A stretch of DNA of 64,000 nt from Misgurnus anguillicaudatus (GCF_027580225.2 NC_073360.2:11648501-11712500); one strand, 5' to 3'; counted from the first letter of the stretch, positions 21,938-33,047 are shown. The notes: generated by a model not told the origin, from the sequence alone. Numbers and translations are program-made.

Positions 21938-22914
21938 CTACTCTAAGTTAACCAGCATTTTTCGGTCTCCTTTAAACAGAATGAACACACTGTTTGACCA
22001 GTGTTTTTTGCAGGTTCACCGGACAGGCAATATACCTACAAAAGATTTAACTAATGATCAAGCGTTGCCCTGTTGTAATAAGGGACAAAGCTGATCAGGG
22101 ATCTGCAGGGTAAAACTTGTAAACTGCAAACCCATCATGCACCGATATCATACTCTACAAGTAGCTTTTTTTGCATTTTGAGCATTAGAGGAGCATTAAA
22201 ACAGTTCTGGAGTGTTTATATGAAAGTTGCCAGGGACATAGTGACACATACAACTTGCAAATGTTTTATACACTTTACATATTCTTCTGTTGATGCAAGA
22301 ATTGCTTTTTTATAAAACTGGGAAGTTCACATTTCACTGAGGGATATTTATTGCATTGTCACAGCACTTCAAGCTAGTCGCGGGTCTCATTTGGGAAGAA
22401 AAATAATAAATCATTATTCTGCTTTCAGTTGTACTTTACTGATGCAATTTTTCCAGACGATGAAGAACTGTAGGCATATTGTACTCACAGGCTGAGACAA
22501 CACACCTACAGAGTCTACCCACGGTCTGTTTACTCCATCACTATTCGCTGATGCATACTGAACACAAGCCACTGATTGGCTGAATTTTCTAAACTTCCAA
22601 GAGTTATGGTACTGTATGCAGTTTGGGATAATCACTGAATTTGAGTTACTGGCTTAAATCATATTCATTCATTATGGAGAGTTTTGTTTAAGCAGGTAGT
22701 ACTGTAGCAAGAAAACAAGATGTTTTTAAATGTTATAATCAAATCAATGCTACGTAAAAATACAATTTATTGGCCAACTGTGGTTGGTGACTTTACATGT
22801 CAGTCAAAAAATCCTGTTTAAGTGCACCAGAAATTTTTGCTTAGTTAAATTAAAATAAATCAAAATGTTACAGTTTAGTTTGGTTAACAACTAATATTTG
22901 TCTTCTTTCTTACC
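21938..22914. other. intron, nothing recognised
   Basis: No transposon ends or coding signal. The 73-residue minus-strand ORF at 22414-22635 has no motif. Confidence 0.4.
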
Positions 22915-23406
22915 TTAACTCTTTCACCGCAAGCGTTTTTAAAAAAAAAGTTGCCAGCCAGCGCCAGCGTTTTTCATGATTTTCACAAAAGTTGAATGCC
23001 TTCCAGAAAATGTTCTTCTTCAAATATATAAACATACAATATACCAAATGAAAGAACATACCCTCTGCTTTCAAACAAAAAAAAAAACGTTTCATCCTAC
23101 CTTCAGCAGTTCTTTTGTAATCAGCTTTTGAATATGGGTAGGTTTCTGCAAAAACACATTTTGAGCAAAAAGCAGAGATAATTCCATTTTGGTGACGGAC
23201 TTTTCATAGAGATCCCATTCAGAGCGATCTTTAAAACAGACACGGACATGCAGCAGCTTGTCATAGGGCAATACTTCCGGGTTTAAAAAGTTGCGGACCT
23301 AGTGGATAATAGCGGTATTGCGGAAACACGGAAATACTCGTCATTGGCGGGGAAGTGTTTTCTCTTGATTGACGAGATATCTCGTCAATGGCGGGGAAAG
23401 AGTTAA
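22915..23406 (+). mobile_element. piggyBac-like TTAA MITE, copy B (complete)
   Basis: 492 bp including TTAA at both ends, starting TTAACTCTTTCACCGC and ending GGCGGGGAAAGAGTTAA. Near the right end is a 22-bp perfect palindrome (23368-23389, core GAGATATCTC), and the motif CGTCAWTGGCGGGGAA occurs twice there. It is very close in sequence and length to copy E at 59125-59617. No ORF of note. Confidence 0.85.
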
Positions 23407-23439
23407 ATTTATTCTTAAGTACTTGTTTCCTAAACATTC

Positions 23440-23913
23440 CCCAAAGTGCACTTGGTCAGTTAAGCAGATTGCCCCACCCCATACTGACACCAGTGCTTCA
23501 TGCATTGTTGGTACGGTATGTCAGACTAGTTGTAAGCTCACTTAGTCTACGAGTCCGTAAGGTGTCCCATCTGTCATCTTTATGCCCTGAAGTGTGCTCA
23601 TCAGCGCCCCCTTTTCACCGTTGAAGCGGTCTTTGGCGAAGCCCGCACTTCTGCAGGCCTCACGCACTTTCCCAACCTAGTTGTCATTGCAAAAGAGCAA
23701 TCAGATGACGGATGGGAGGAGTTCACACTGATGGGAAACTTCTCTTCCGATTTCCGGCGTGACACTCGAGTCTGTCCCAAAATACGACTTTGGTGCGCCC
23801 TCGTGGACTCGCCCTTGTGGTCAAGGGCCCCTAAGGTCTGCCAATACATGATGTCATCAAAGTGTGGACTCTGAGAAAGTCCACAAGTCCAGAGTGTGCC
23901 ATTTGGGACAGGG
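23440..23913. repeat. probable DNA transposon ending TTTGGGACAGGG
   Basis: The right end GTGCCATTTGGGACAGGG, with internal CTGTCCCAAAATACGAC, GTGCGCCCTCGTGGACTCGC and AAGTCCACAAGTCCAGAGTG, resembles a common fish repeat that reads CCCTGTCCCAAATGGCAC on the other strand. The left end is poorly defined. Minus-strand ORFs over it are motif-free. Confidence 0.5.
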
Positions 23914-24009
23914 CCCAAGTCGGACGAAATTTATAACCATCATGCATTGCTTCAAGCCAGCCGCCGATCTGTCTGCACAGCGCCGTATGAAGCCGAACAC
24001 ACCTAATAA

Positions 24010-24326
24010 AAGGACGCAGCCTTCGAAATGAGACACAGCTAGAGTGCTGCAGGGATATCGTACTTTTGTAGGCCAACCCCAGAAGTTAGCGGGACATGGG
24101 TTCGCTCATTAAAAAGCCCTTTTTTTTCCCATAGACTTTTGGATTTTCAAAAAAATAATAATAAGATCTGTGTTTAGTTAATCTGAACACACTTGTATGA
24201 ATTTTGAAGTCAAAATCCGGCTTTTCTATTTCTAGTAAACACATTTACACTTTTTAGCAAGGTAACCCATGTCCCGCTAACTTCTGGCACTCAATGGCGA
24301 TGTCTCATTTCGAAAGATGCATCCTT
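24010..24326. mobile_element. foldback MITE (GCTGCAGGGAT family), uninterrupted copy
   Basis: The arms pair: AGGACGCAGCCTTCGAAATG with CATTTCGAAAGATGCATCCT, and AGAAGTTAGCGGGACATGGG with CCATGTCCCGCTAACTTCT. The loop is the TTTTTTCCCATAGACTTTTG region. The same left arm occurs at about 48052 but is there split by a CACTG insert, so this copy shows the empty site. Confidence 0.78.
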
Positions 24327-24584
24327 CAGAGAACATATTTGTTGGCCACATACTCCATCAAGGTTTATTATTTCAGAAAAGCGAACATTACATTTCAAAG
24401 TAAGAATGAAACTACAACAGTTATGACTTACTTGGAAAACATGTTAATTTTATAATTTTTTTATCTGAAATTAGAGAATCACAATGGCAGACCACCCAAA
24501 AAAGCAACCTTGGAAGGACACAGCCTTGAAAATGAGATGGAGCTAATGTTTTGATGCTGCCACAAAGTCAGATTTAATTCAAAG

Positions 24585-24655
24585 TGACTTGCAATGCACT
24601 CGAACCCACGACCTTTGCGTTGCTAGCAAAATTCTTTTCTAATTGATCCGCATGA
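24585..24655 (-). other. tRNA-derived 3' half (B-box)
   Basis: On the minus strand GCTAGCAACGCAAAGGTCGT continues GGGTTCGAGTGCATTGC, with GGTTCGAGT matching the Pol III B-box in a T-arm context. The 5' part is AT-rich and cannot form proper D and acceptor stems, so it is a degenerate tRNA-like repeat, not a working tRNA. Confidence 0.45.
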
Positions 24656-25110
24656 ATTTTTACCATTGAAGCCAGTGACCCATGTCCTTTATTCCCTCTA
24701 ATCACTTCATTTATCAGTCAGCATCACTGTTTAACATTAACTCACCATGTCTGTTTCAACTACACCTCGTGCGCTCACGTTGTTCTGGAATAATGAAGAA
24801 GGCGGTCAACACGGCGGTAGGTACAACACACTCATAGCATGCGGGCCTAGAATGAGACAGATCCCAATGTCACCTTCATGAGAACTCAGCAGTGCCCGGC
24901 GCTTTTAGGAAGCACACACAGTGATCTCCTACCGCCACGAGACAGAGTATTAGCTCGTGAATAATTTCATGCAGGCTAACACGTTGATTTACGAGCCTCT
25001 GAAATCCTAAAATTGCATAAAATGGGTTTTAGGTTAGAGATTAGATATATTTGGTTATATTTATTGTACATGTACAATTGTTTTGTTTAATGTGATTATA
25101 TAGTAATATA

Positions 25111-25649
25111 CACTCACCTAAAGGATTATTAGGAACACCATACTAATACTGTGTTTGACCCCCTTTCGCCTTCAGAACTGCCTTAATTCTACATGGCATT
25201 GATTCAACAAGGTGCTGAAAGCATTTTTTAGAAATGTTGGCCCATTTTGATAGGATAGCATTTTGCAGTGGATGGAGATTTGTGGGATGCACTTTCAGGG
25301 CACAAAGCTCCCGTTCCACCACATCCCAAAGATGCTCTATTGGGTTGAGTTCTGGTGACTGCGGGGGGCATTTTAGTACAGTGAACTCATTGTCATGTTC
25401 AAGAAACCAATTTGAAATGATTCAAGCTTTGTGACATGGTGCATTATCCTGCTGGAAGTAGCCATCAGAGGATGGGTACATGGTGGTCATAAAAGGATAG
25501 ACATGGTCAGAAACAAGGCTCAGGTAGGCCGTGGCATTTAAACGATCCCCAAGGGGCCTAAAGTGTGCCAAGAAAACATCCCCACACCATTACTCCATTG
25601 CATTAATGAGAAATTGAACAGGCGTTCCTAATAATCCTTTAGGTGTGTG
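25111..25649 (-). mobile_element. Tc1-like transposon, internally deleted, TA TSD
   Basis: A 539-bp element between TA dinucleotides (25109-25110 and 25650-25651). Ends are CACTCACCTAAAGGATTATT and its near-perfect inverse ATAATCCTTTAGGTGTGTG. The minus strand still encodes the second half of a DDE transposase: QQ/QDNAPCHKA-type motif, FLEHDNEF, then PPQSPELNPIEHLWDVVE with the catalytic Glu, ending KGGQTQY and a stop. The whole N-terminal DNA-binding part and the first Asp are missing because the 5' ITR is joined to the middle of the gene. A CGA codon has become TGA at 25422-25424, leaving CHKA-stop. It is dead but perhaps once cross-mobilised. Confidence 0.9.
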
Positions 25650-25784
25650 TAGATTAATATTATACTAATTGATTGTTATATAGTAAAATTATTTTTATTT
25701 AATTATTTTTTAAATTATATAAAATAAATCCACATTGATCCACAAGAAATCTAAACAGAAATTAAGTTGTATAATATTATGGTC

Positions 25785-26017
25785 TTAAAGGGACAGTTCA
25801 CCCAAAAATGAAAATTACCCCATGATTTACTCAACCTCAAGCCATCCAGGATATATGTGACAATTATCTTTCAGACGAACACAATCGAAGTTATATTAGA
25901 AAATGGTCTGTCTCTTCCAAGGTTTATGATGGTAGTGAATGGTGCTTCTGATTTGAAGCCAAAAAAAGTCCATCCATTCCTCACAAAAGTTAAGTTTGGG
26001 GTGAACTATCTTTTTAA
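25785..26017. mobile_element. TTAA-type MITE, complete (233 bp)
   Basis: Starts TTAAAGGGACAGTTCACCC and ends GGGGTGAACTATCTTTTTAA with TTAA on both sides. The internal sequence (CTCAAGCCATCCAGGATATA, TTTCAGACGAACACAATCG, GCTTCTGATTTGAAGCC) is the same arm that builds the 9289-11465 element. The 69-residue ORF is not a gene. Confidence 0.8.
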
Positions 26018-26188
26018 AACTGTAGTTCAAAATTATGATCTTCTGAAGCTTCTTAAACAAATCTGATATAATTTTCTTGTAAAATAAGTATATAAATTTA
26101 CATTTAGTAAATTATCATTTACGCTTCTCAATATTCAATAAAAATTATAGTTATTATGTGCACTTTGAGACAAAAAATAATTATCTTT

Positions 26189-26290
26189 AAAGGGATAGTT
26201 TACCATTTTATCCAGCTTTGTGTTGTGCCAAACCCATAACTTTCTTTTATTTCCTGGAAAACAGTGTTAACCAAGTTACAGCCTCATTCA
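26189..26290. repeat. left-end fragment of a TTAA-type element
   Basis: TTAAAGGGATAGTTTACC followed by about 90 bp; no right end. The 72-residue ORF overlapping it has no motif. Confidence 0.5.
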
Positions 26291-26299
26291 GCATTCGCT

Positions 26300-27530
26300 T
26301 TCATTTCGAAAGCAAAAAAATAATGGCACGATTTCGCAAAGGCACGATAACAAAATTAAGATATCTGGGTGAAGCGCAGCTTCAGGGGGAAGCTTTAGCC
26401 TCGCGGTACCTGCATTATTCGATTATCACGTTTTAATAAGCAGAGAATTGCACAACTCAATTTTTCCTCTACCGGGCCACCTGCGATATTGGCAAGAAAG
26501 ATTTCCTCTGAAGTCACATGAGTCTAAAAAGAGCGAAATATGAGTTGAGATGCAGACTGAATGCAATTAGAAGTCAAAAACAAATTCGGTATAAGACTGA
26601 GCTGAATCCACAGAGGTCAGGTGATTAGTCTTGGTTTGGATGTCCCCTATGCCTTACAAGAACACAGACGCTCCGCCCCCTTTCTCAGACTAGACACGAG
26701 ACGGTCGCTAACTCGGATCGAAGCACCGCTGTAGTCAGGATTATGTGTCAATTTGCCACCCAGCTGCCGGAGCAGTATGTCCCTTGCCGAGCATGACTAG
26801 CTCTAATTAGGCCATGCTACCAATTACTGCTGATCCCAAGTCAGAACGAGAAGAGAGGAAGAGAGAGAAAGAGGAGGACGTCGTGCAAAGAATTACATCT
26901 TTGCGTTTCTCTGTTTTGTGCACCCAAATGTTAAATGTGTGTCAAATCCATTTTATTTCTTTCTTGTTTTCTTCTTCACGCCATCTATAGCTATATTCAT
27001 GGCGAGAACTGGTTAATCCATACACAAGTTGAACCACACAAGTTAATCCATACACAGGTTGGGGGAGGGGCAGTTTGGTATCTTCAATCCAACTTAAGCT
27101 GAGATACACTGTAGGAATTTTTGCCGTCCTATAAGATCATGACCTTATCACACTGTGCGACATGGATTGTTTAAACTTGGGTACGACAAGCATGTAGACT
27201 GTATGATGATGACATAGAGGCTTCAACGGCTACTTCACACGTTAGCGCAACGTCACCAGCATGTGCTAGTGGTAACCAAATACCGGTACGCAGGTCGTAG
27301 CAGCAAGCACACAAAACATCGATCATGCTGAATTTCAGAAAACTATCGTAGGCTATCTTTGGACGCAAGACCGGGAAAACGGCCGTCTTTGAACCTCTCC
27401 CATTGTACGACATAGGACTACAGATGAAGAGCCACAATTACAATGATTGTTTCACCATGACAATCTTTCACCTGGGACAGCCAAAAATCGTGGCTTTACT
27501 TGCATGTTTTTGGCTTGTGTATAAACCGTT
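26300..27530. other. intron, nothing recognised
   Basis: A less AT-rich segment at about 26640-26890 carries a GAGAGG-rich tract. No splice-flanked ORF or transposon ends were recognised. Confidence 0.4.
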
Positions 27531-27534
27531 TCAT

Positions 27535-27985
27535 CGGGCGCATGTGTGGTGATGCGAAGCGGAGTGCCTAAGACCCCCTTAGCTGTTATAAAATGCACTG
27601 TAACACCACTGCTTCGCGGGGCTTATTGCGTTTATAAAACGGTTACTTCATATGCATAGCAGAATTTCATAAAATGAAACACAAATAAGTTGTAATTATA
27701 TTAGTACAAATATTACTCTTCCACATAACAAAGTAGTTCCTCAGAATCAAGTGTGGCTGAAACAGAGCGCAGTTCCCAACCAACATAGACGCAGCAAAGA
27801 CACAATGAAAATATGATTAAAGACTGTGGTGTTTATTTTTATAAATCAGTACGCAGCAACAGTGGGACAGTGATACTTATGTAATGCGGTCTGAACCGTG
27901 AGTTTACCGGGGTATTGTATCACGGCTTAGAACGCTTTTCAACCAATCAGAATGGAGAACCAGAACTGCCCGTTTTATAATATTA
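27535..27985. repeat. TTATAAAACGG element, copy 1
   Basis: Contains GATGCGAAGCGGAGTGCCTA, CCCCCTTAGCTGTTATAAAA, CACTGTAACACCACTGCTTC and ends CAACCAATCAGAATGGAGAA then CCCGTTTTATAAT. It matches 38725-39165 block for block, including TTATAAAACGGTTACTTCAT, and a related fragment at 29270-29350. It is a dispersed teleost DNA element with no ORF. Confidence 0.7.
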
Positions 27986-28264
27986 TTTTGAATACAAAGA
28001 TATTGAAGAAGACACTGTGCAAACCTCACATAGCTATTTCCATACAGAATTTTGAGTCATAGTTTATTGGACTCGTACGTGTACACAGACGTTCGACGCA
28101 TACGCATTAAGACAAATTGCAAAACCTTTCGTGGCCTACATAGTATATACTCTTGTACGTGAATGGGCGTCCTACGCGTACATTGTTCACAAGGTTTCAA
28201 AATTTATCGGTACGCGCACTGTACGTGGACGCTCACATACGGGTAAAAACGGGACTATACTTTT

Positions 28265-28860
28265 AGCCTTAGCCATGACTTAAAGGCAGGGTCCATGATC
28301 TTTGAAAGCCAATGTTGACAATAGTGGCAGCCGGTGACTTCTTTTTTCGAGGGCGCTCAATGCGACGTTTGTCACAACATGTATGTAGCTTGTCGCGTGT
28401 GGTTCGTCATTTCAAAATATGTGTTCTGCGCATCGAGTGATCCTATGTGCATCAGGTGTTTTGTCAAAATAAGTACCTGCTGCAGACACGTCTAAAGGGT
28501 TTATGATAAAAGAGACGCTCACGTTTGCCAGATACTCGCATAATCTCATGCGAAATCAGAGTTTATTGTTAAGGAAGTGTCTTGCATGTATTTTGTGAAC
28601 GTGAGCATCTCTTTTATCATAAACCCTTTAGACGCGTCTGCAGCAGGCACTTATTTTGAATTTACACCCCTCGGATGAGCAGTCACAAGCCGCCACTGGT
28701 TGACATTTGAAATCACCTAAACATACACGCCCCTACCCCAATAGAATCTGGACCACCTTTTCATAGACCCGCCCCACACATACGCAACCCAGGCAACAAT
28801 GTTGTTTAGTAGACACGCACCTTACTGCTGATTGGCTATAAGTGTGTTTTGGTAGTCGGC
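28265..28860. repeat. dispersed repeat containing a perfect-armed hairpin
   Basis: Starts near GGCAGGGTCCATGATCTTTG and ends near ACTCCATTTCCC. Inside, 28466-28657 is a hairpin whose arms (AAATAAGTACCTGCTGCAGA, CTAAAGGGTTTATGATAAAA, GAGACGCTCACGTT) pair with few mismatches. Probably a teleost MITE with flanking host sequence; superfamily not assigned. Confidence 0.5.
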
Positions 28861-28914
28861 CTGACTCCATTTCCCAAAGTGTTTTTCAGAAACCATGCAC
28901 TCCGCCTTTAAGGC

Positions 28915-29055
28915 CAAATTATGGTCAAATTGTACGCATACGCAAGGCTCTGGGTACAGCGCGCATGACACAGTTTTTGTCATCAAAAGAGTGCATGCAT
29001 ACTGTATGTGCACCAACAGATTTTTGAAACCTCGCATGCATTGTACACGAGTATG
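28915..29055. repeat. TACGCATA-type repeat, copy 1
   Basis: Shares GCATGACACAGTTTTTGTCA, GAGTGCATGCATACTGTATG and TGCATTGTACACGAGTATGA-type blocks with 34534-34700. Two diverged copies of the same repeat terminus. Confidence 0.5.
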
Positions 29056-29721
29056 AGTAAAACTTATTGCTTTAATAAAACAGTTAACACACCATGCAAA
29101 TTTTTAAGCATAAAAATGTAGCAGCACAACTTTCATGAAGTTAAATCACTAAAAGCTTCCCTTCCGCTGGAAAAAATAGTCCCTGACCCACTATGACCAG
29201 CAACAGAAAGTTTCATCCGTTAATATTGCTAAGGGTGCTGTGATACACAGAATTGTTGGGTGCAGCAGTCCCGGCTGTGTTTATCATATATAAAAGATGC
29301 ACAGCTATTGACCAATCAGAACCAAGGACTGGAACAAACCGTTTTATAAGCCAGTATAAACCCACTCAGGGTGAACAACAATCTGGGGGAGTTCACTGTA
29401 CCGCATGTATTACATGACTACTTGAAACATAAGTAGGCAGCTGACCACAAAATATTGATTTAGGACTATTTTATTAGTTATTTTATTACTAGAAACACTT
29501 TAGTAGCGCTGGTAAGTGATCTGATATCATTTAATCCTTGGATACATGCCAGTAAAACAATGTCAGGCCATAGGGTGGTATGACCAATTAGAATCGAGTA
29601 TTCGAAAGAGCAGCCCAATAATCTTTCTCTTTGTCAAAGCTCTACAATAATACGTTTTAAAAGATTGCACTCTTGTAAAAATACATAAAGCACAACTCAC
29701 TTAGTTTGTTTTGTTTTTGTA

Positions 29722-30064
29722 GATGCATAACGATGAATCGCGATCAATCTATAGCAGAATAAAAGTTTTTGTTTACATCATATATGTGTGTGAACTGTGT
29801 ATAATAACTTTTTATAGATAAATGCACACACATGCATGTACATATTTAAGAAATGTTTACATGTGTATACATTTGTATATTTATGTATCATTTATAATAT
29901 ATATAAATACTTAATATAAAAATATATATATTTTTCTTAAAATTATACATGGATGTGTGCATATTTATATATACATAATTATTATACACAGTTCACACCC
30001 ATATATGATGTAAACAAAAACTTTTATTCTGCTATAAATTAATCGCGATTAATCGTTATGCATC
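29722..30064. mobile_element. long inverted repeat just upstream of cadm2 exon
   Basis: The left arm runs GATGCATAACGATGAATCGC, TAGCAGAATAAAAGTTTTTG, TTTACATCATATATGTGTGT, GAACTGTGTATAATAA. The right arm is its reverse complement, ending ATTAATCGTTATGCATC. Arms of about 90 bp are near-identical, with an AT-rich, partly self-complementary centre. The right edge is 63 bp before the first base of the exon at 30128, so the hairpin sits beside the branch-point region. No ORF. Confidence 0.8.
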
Positions 30065-30127
30065 CCACACACATAACTGTGAATTGTTTATAAGCCTGTC
30101 TCTCTTTCCCTATGTGTCTCTCTGCAG

Positions 30128-30277
30128 GCAGCCAAGCTCAGTTTCCCATAACCCAGAATGTCACGGTGGTGGAGGGCAGCACGGCCAACATGACCTGCCG
30201 AGTGGATTATAATGATAACACCTCCCTCCAGTGGTCAAACCCAGCACAACAGACCCTCTTCTTCGGGAACAAGAAAG
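30128..30277 (+). CDS. cadm2 exon: first half of the V-type Ig domain (Ig1)
   Basis: The exon is 150 bp with phase 1 at both ends. The acceptor is a long pyrimidine tract ending TCTCTCTGCAG and the donor is AAAG|GTGGGT. It encodes GSQAQFPITQNVTVVEG, then the first Ig cysteine in MTCRVDYNDNTS and the tryptophan in LQWSNPAQQTLFF, ending NKK before a split codon. This is nearly the CADM2 Ig1 segment (QFPLTQNVTVVEG, DNTSLQWSNPAQQTLYF from memory). It is clearly closer than CADM1, and better than CADM3 in the N-terminal part. CADM proteins are synaptic and axonal membrane adhesion molecules; Ig1 is the outermost domain and takes part in trans binding. Sequons visible: NVT, NMT, NTS. An in-frame ATG at 30112 lies in the intron and is not the start. 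Whether this is the a or b paralogue cannot be told. Confidence 0.95.
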
Positions 30278-31673
30278 GTGGGTGGGTGCCAGGACGTGCA
30301 GTAAATCTGTCTGGGATACTAGGTCGGGTCGAGAGCAAATGTGCTGTGTAAGGACGACCGCGGGTGCAGGGTGGACGTTGACTAATGAGACTAAATCTGT
30401 CCCGCTCTCTCTCTCAGACGGGCATACAAACACACCAATCAATTCTCCGATCCATAGCATTCACATAAACGCTGCAGTTACAAAAGCAATTTACCATTAT
30501 TAATCGTGCATCGATGGAAAATTATGAAGTGTTGCATTTAAAGTCATCCAAGATAAGCACTCGTTTAGTCTCGAAGCTGCTGTAAAGTTACACCTGTGGG
30601 AATGTTCTGTATATAAGTTACAATGTGACTAATCATGTCAAAAAAAAGTTCTCATACAGAAGCAAAATCGAGTTAGACTTGATGTAATCCATTTGGCATT
30701 GATGGAAAAGTGATTACAGTGCATTTCGAAGAAAGATCACAAAGACAATAATTTTGTCCTTCGCAATAACGAGTGCAGACGAATCATTCGCAGCAGAACC
30801 GGGCCACGCAATGAAGAAAGTAAATATGGTCAATTTTGATTTCCCATTGACTCTTATCAGAACATAGGCAGGAGATGAAAGTAGATTTGCTTTGTTATTT
30901 GAGGTTGGTAACAGCAGGGCTTTTGTCTGAGGTGCAGACAGAACGTTTGTCTGATAATAAGTCGCTTCATTAGTCTGCAGTAGCGAGTGGTACCTTCAAT
31001 GACATTTAAGACTTACAGCAGGTGTGCGTTTGTGTGTGTGTGTTCATGTGCGAGACAGAATCTATTAAAGCTCTATACATTCAGGAATATTCTCTGTTTT
31101 TCCTTGAAGGAAATAATCTTGTTGCGTATATTTTTGTTACTCTCTTTATTCTGTTCTTACGGGTCTGAGAAGTGTCCTTGTGTTTTGTAGTGTTATTGAC
31201 GGCATAATGATCTTGTATAAGAAGTATAAATTATGTTTGATTATATTACAGGAGCTCCAGCAAATAAGCAGACCAAATAAGCAGTTCAGCTATTTCTTTT
31301 TTTTTTACTACCTGTTATGTAGCATTAGCCTCTTGTAAAGAGCTCGTGCCTGGTGTGATGTCATCAATTTTATTGATGTAAGGGCTTTTGTCTTTTATTT
31401 TGACATTGTTTTGTCATTTTGAAGTTCATGTCCATGGTCTATGCGTCCAAAAAGTCTACTTCCATACTATATGGTAGGCAAAAAGCTGTAGGCGAGGCAA
31501 GTATGTTCGAATTCATAGGTTGTATCCGAAAGCTCTAAAAGGCTCTAAAAGGACGGCACGTCCGAATCCATAGATCCATAGATTTACTTCCTGCCTCCTG
31601 AGATCTCTTCATTGTCTTGTCCCACAACATGAACGGGGAATGTGATTGATATAATTTGTCATACCACTGTATG
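30278..31673. other. intron (start of the 27.2-kb intron), nothing recognised
   Basis: No repeats with clear ends. ORFs on both strands over 30161-30503 are shadows of the exon and its flank. Confidence 0.45.
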
Positions 31674-31746
31674 TTGGTGACCACCAGCTAAACCAGCATG
31701 GACCAGCGTAGGAATTATGCTGGTCTATGCTGTTTTGTTCAGCAGG
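31674..31746. repeat. CTGGT repeat fragment
   Basis: GTGACCACCAGCTAAACCAG to TTCAGCAGGGT, matching the unit at 1-265 including the same terminal CAGCAGGGT. Confidence 0.65.
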
Positions 31747-31962
31747 GTCATCAAAGTAATCCTAAAACAAGAACGGGTATTGTTCAAAAAACAAGGAGAT
31801 ACATTTTATGAAAGGTTTTGCTCTACTTCAAAAGTTGACTAGTATATGAAGGTTAAAACTAAATATATTTACAAATTTAAAAATATATTAAATTTAGCAT
31901 AACATTCTATTTAGCATGTATTCATTTAAAATCTAATTTAATTAATACGGATTGATACAGGG

Positions 31963-33047
31963 CCCTATTTTAACGATCTACAGTAAGCACATTGTCTAAA
32001 TGGGCGTCCGATGCCACTTTTGCTAATTTAAGGCCGAGCGCACTGTCGAAAAGGGTTGTTCCTATTCTCCTAATGAGTAATGGATGTTTTTGGGCGTAAC
32101 GTGCAATAAACCAATGAGAGTCTTATCTCTCATCCCAGCCAGTTGCACTGGCGCTGTCTAATCCCTATTTAGATGACAGACTTTGTAAACTGAAAAACTA
32201 AGCGGAGGAAGAAGACCACCACTTTAAGATTGATGTTAAAAAAAATGTGTTGTTTTCATTTTTATTGAAATTTTAATTTTTTGGATTAAAACCTTTAAAA
32301 GCCACTTTCTTTCAGTCATATAATACCAAATAGCAGGCTTATAATTGCTGTAAATGTATTGATATCCTACATAATCAATGTAATCTCATAAAATAATTTG
32401 CAAATATGCAAGATAAGCTTTGTACTCTAAAAATACGAATAAGAGATAATTAATTTACAAATGTGCGGGGATCCGAAGCGTTTCAGCACTCGGACAGCAC
32501 CATGGGATTTTTAAAAAGCATTACTTAAAATGTTTCTCATCTCAGCATATCCACAGGTACAGAGTCATTATATACAATAAATCTGTAGGGTAGCATTTAA
32601 AAAAACATTTAAAAACAGATGCTTAAATGTTTAAAGCAAAGCATTTATTTACTTACCAGGCTACAGGTGAAGCAGCTCTTTACGCCTTCAAACGTCTCAT
32701 AATCGGTCCTCATTTATGTCCAAGAGACTCAATAATAATCTTTTACATTTTAATCCTTTAATTTTTCATTTTTAAGAGCGTTTTTGTGCTGCGCATTCAT
32801 GTATGTGATAAGCAAACCCGCGTGTCGTCCTGTTTATAGGCGCGTAATTTACTGCGCTCTTTAAACAACAAAAAACATATTGCGTATAGTTTATTTTAGT
32901 TGCCTGAACACACCTCGTTTTCAGACCAGAACGCCGGTAAACAACGTGGCGCTAAACGTGAAAATGATAATTGCGCCAGGTTGAAACTAGCAAAAGACAC
33001 TTGCGTCACGCATTGCGCTGCATTGTGCCAGGTGTATGAAAGAGCCC
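31963..33047. mobile_element. ~1.1-kb non-autonomous DNA transposon (GGGCCCTAT end)
   Basis: The left end GGGCCCTATTTTAACGATCT and right end GGTGTATGAAAGAGCCCC are weak inverted repeats. Subterminal GGGCGT, TTGCACTGGCGC and GCGCCAGGTTGAA, CTTGCGTCACGC words are typical of a large teleost DNA-repeat family. The interior is AT-rich with no transposase. Edges approximate; superfamily not certain. Confidence 0.55.

Noticed and set aside
24585..24655. Functional tRNA gene
   Set aside because: Good T-arm but no pairing acceptor stem or D-arm.
30161..30460. 99-codon minus-strand ORF overlapping the Ig1 exon
   Set aside because: Shadow of the true + strand exon; no independent evidence.
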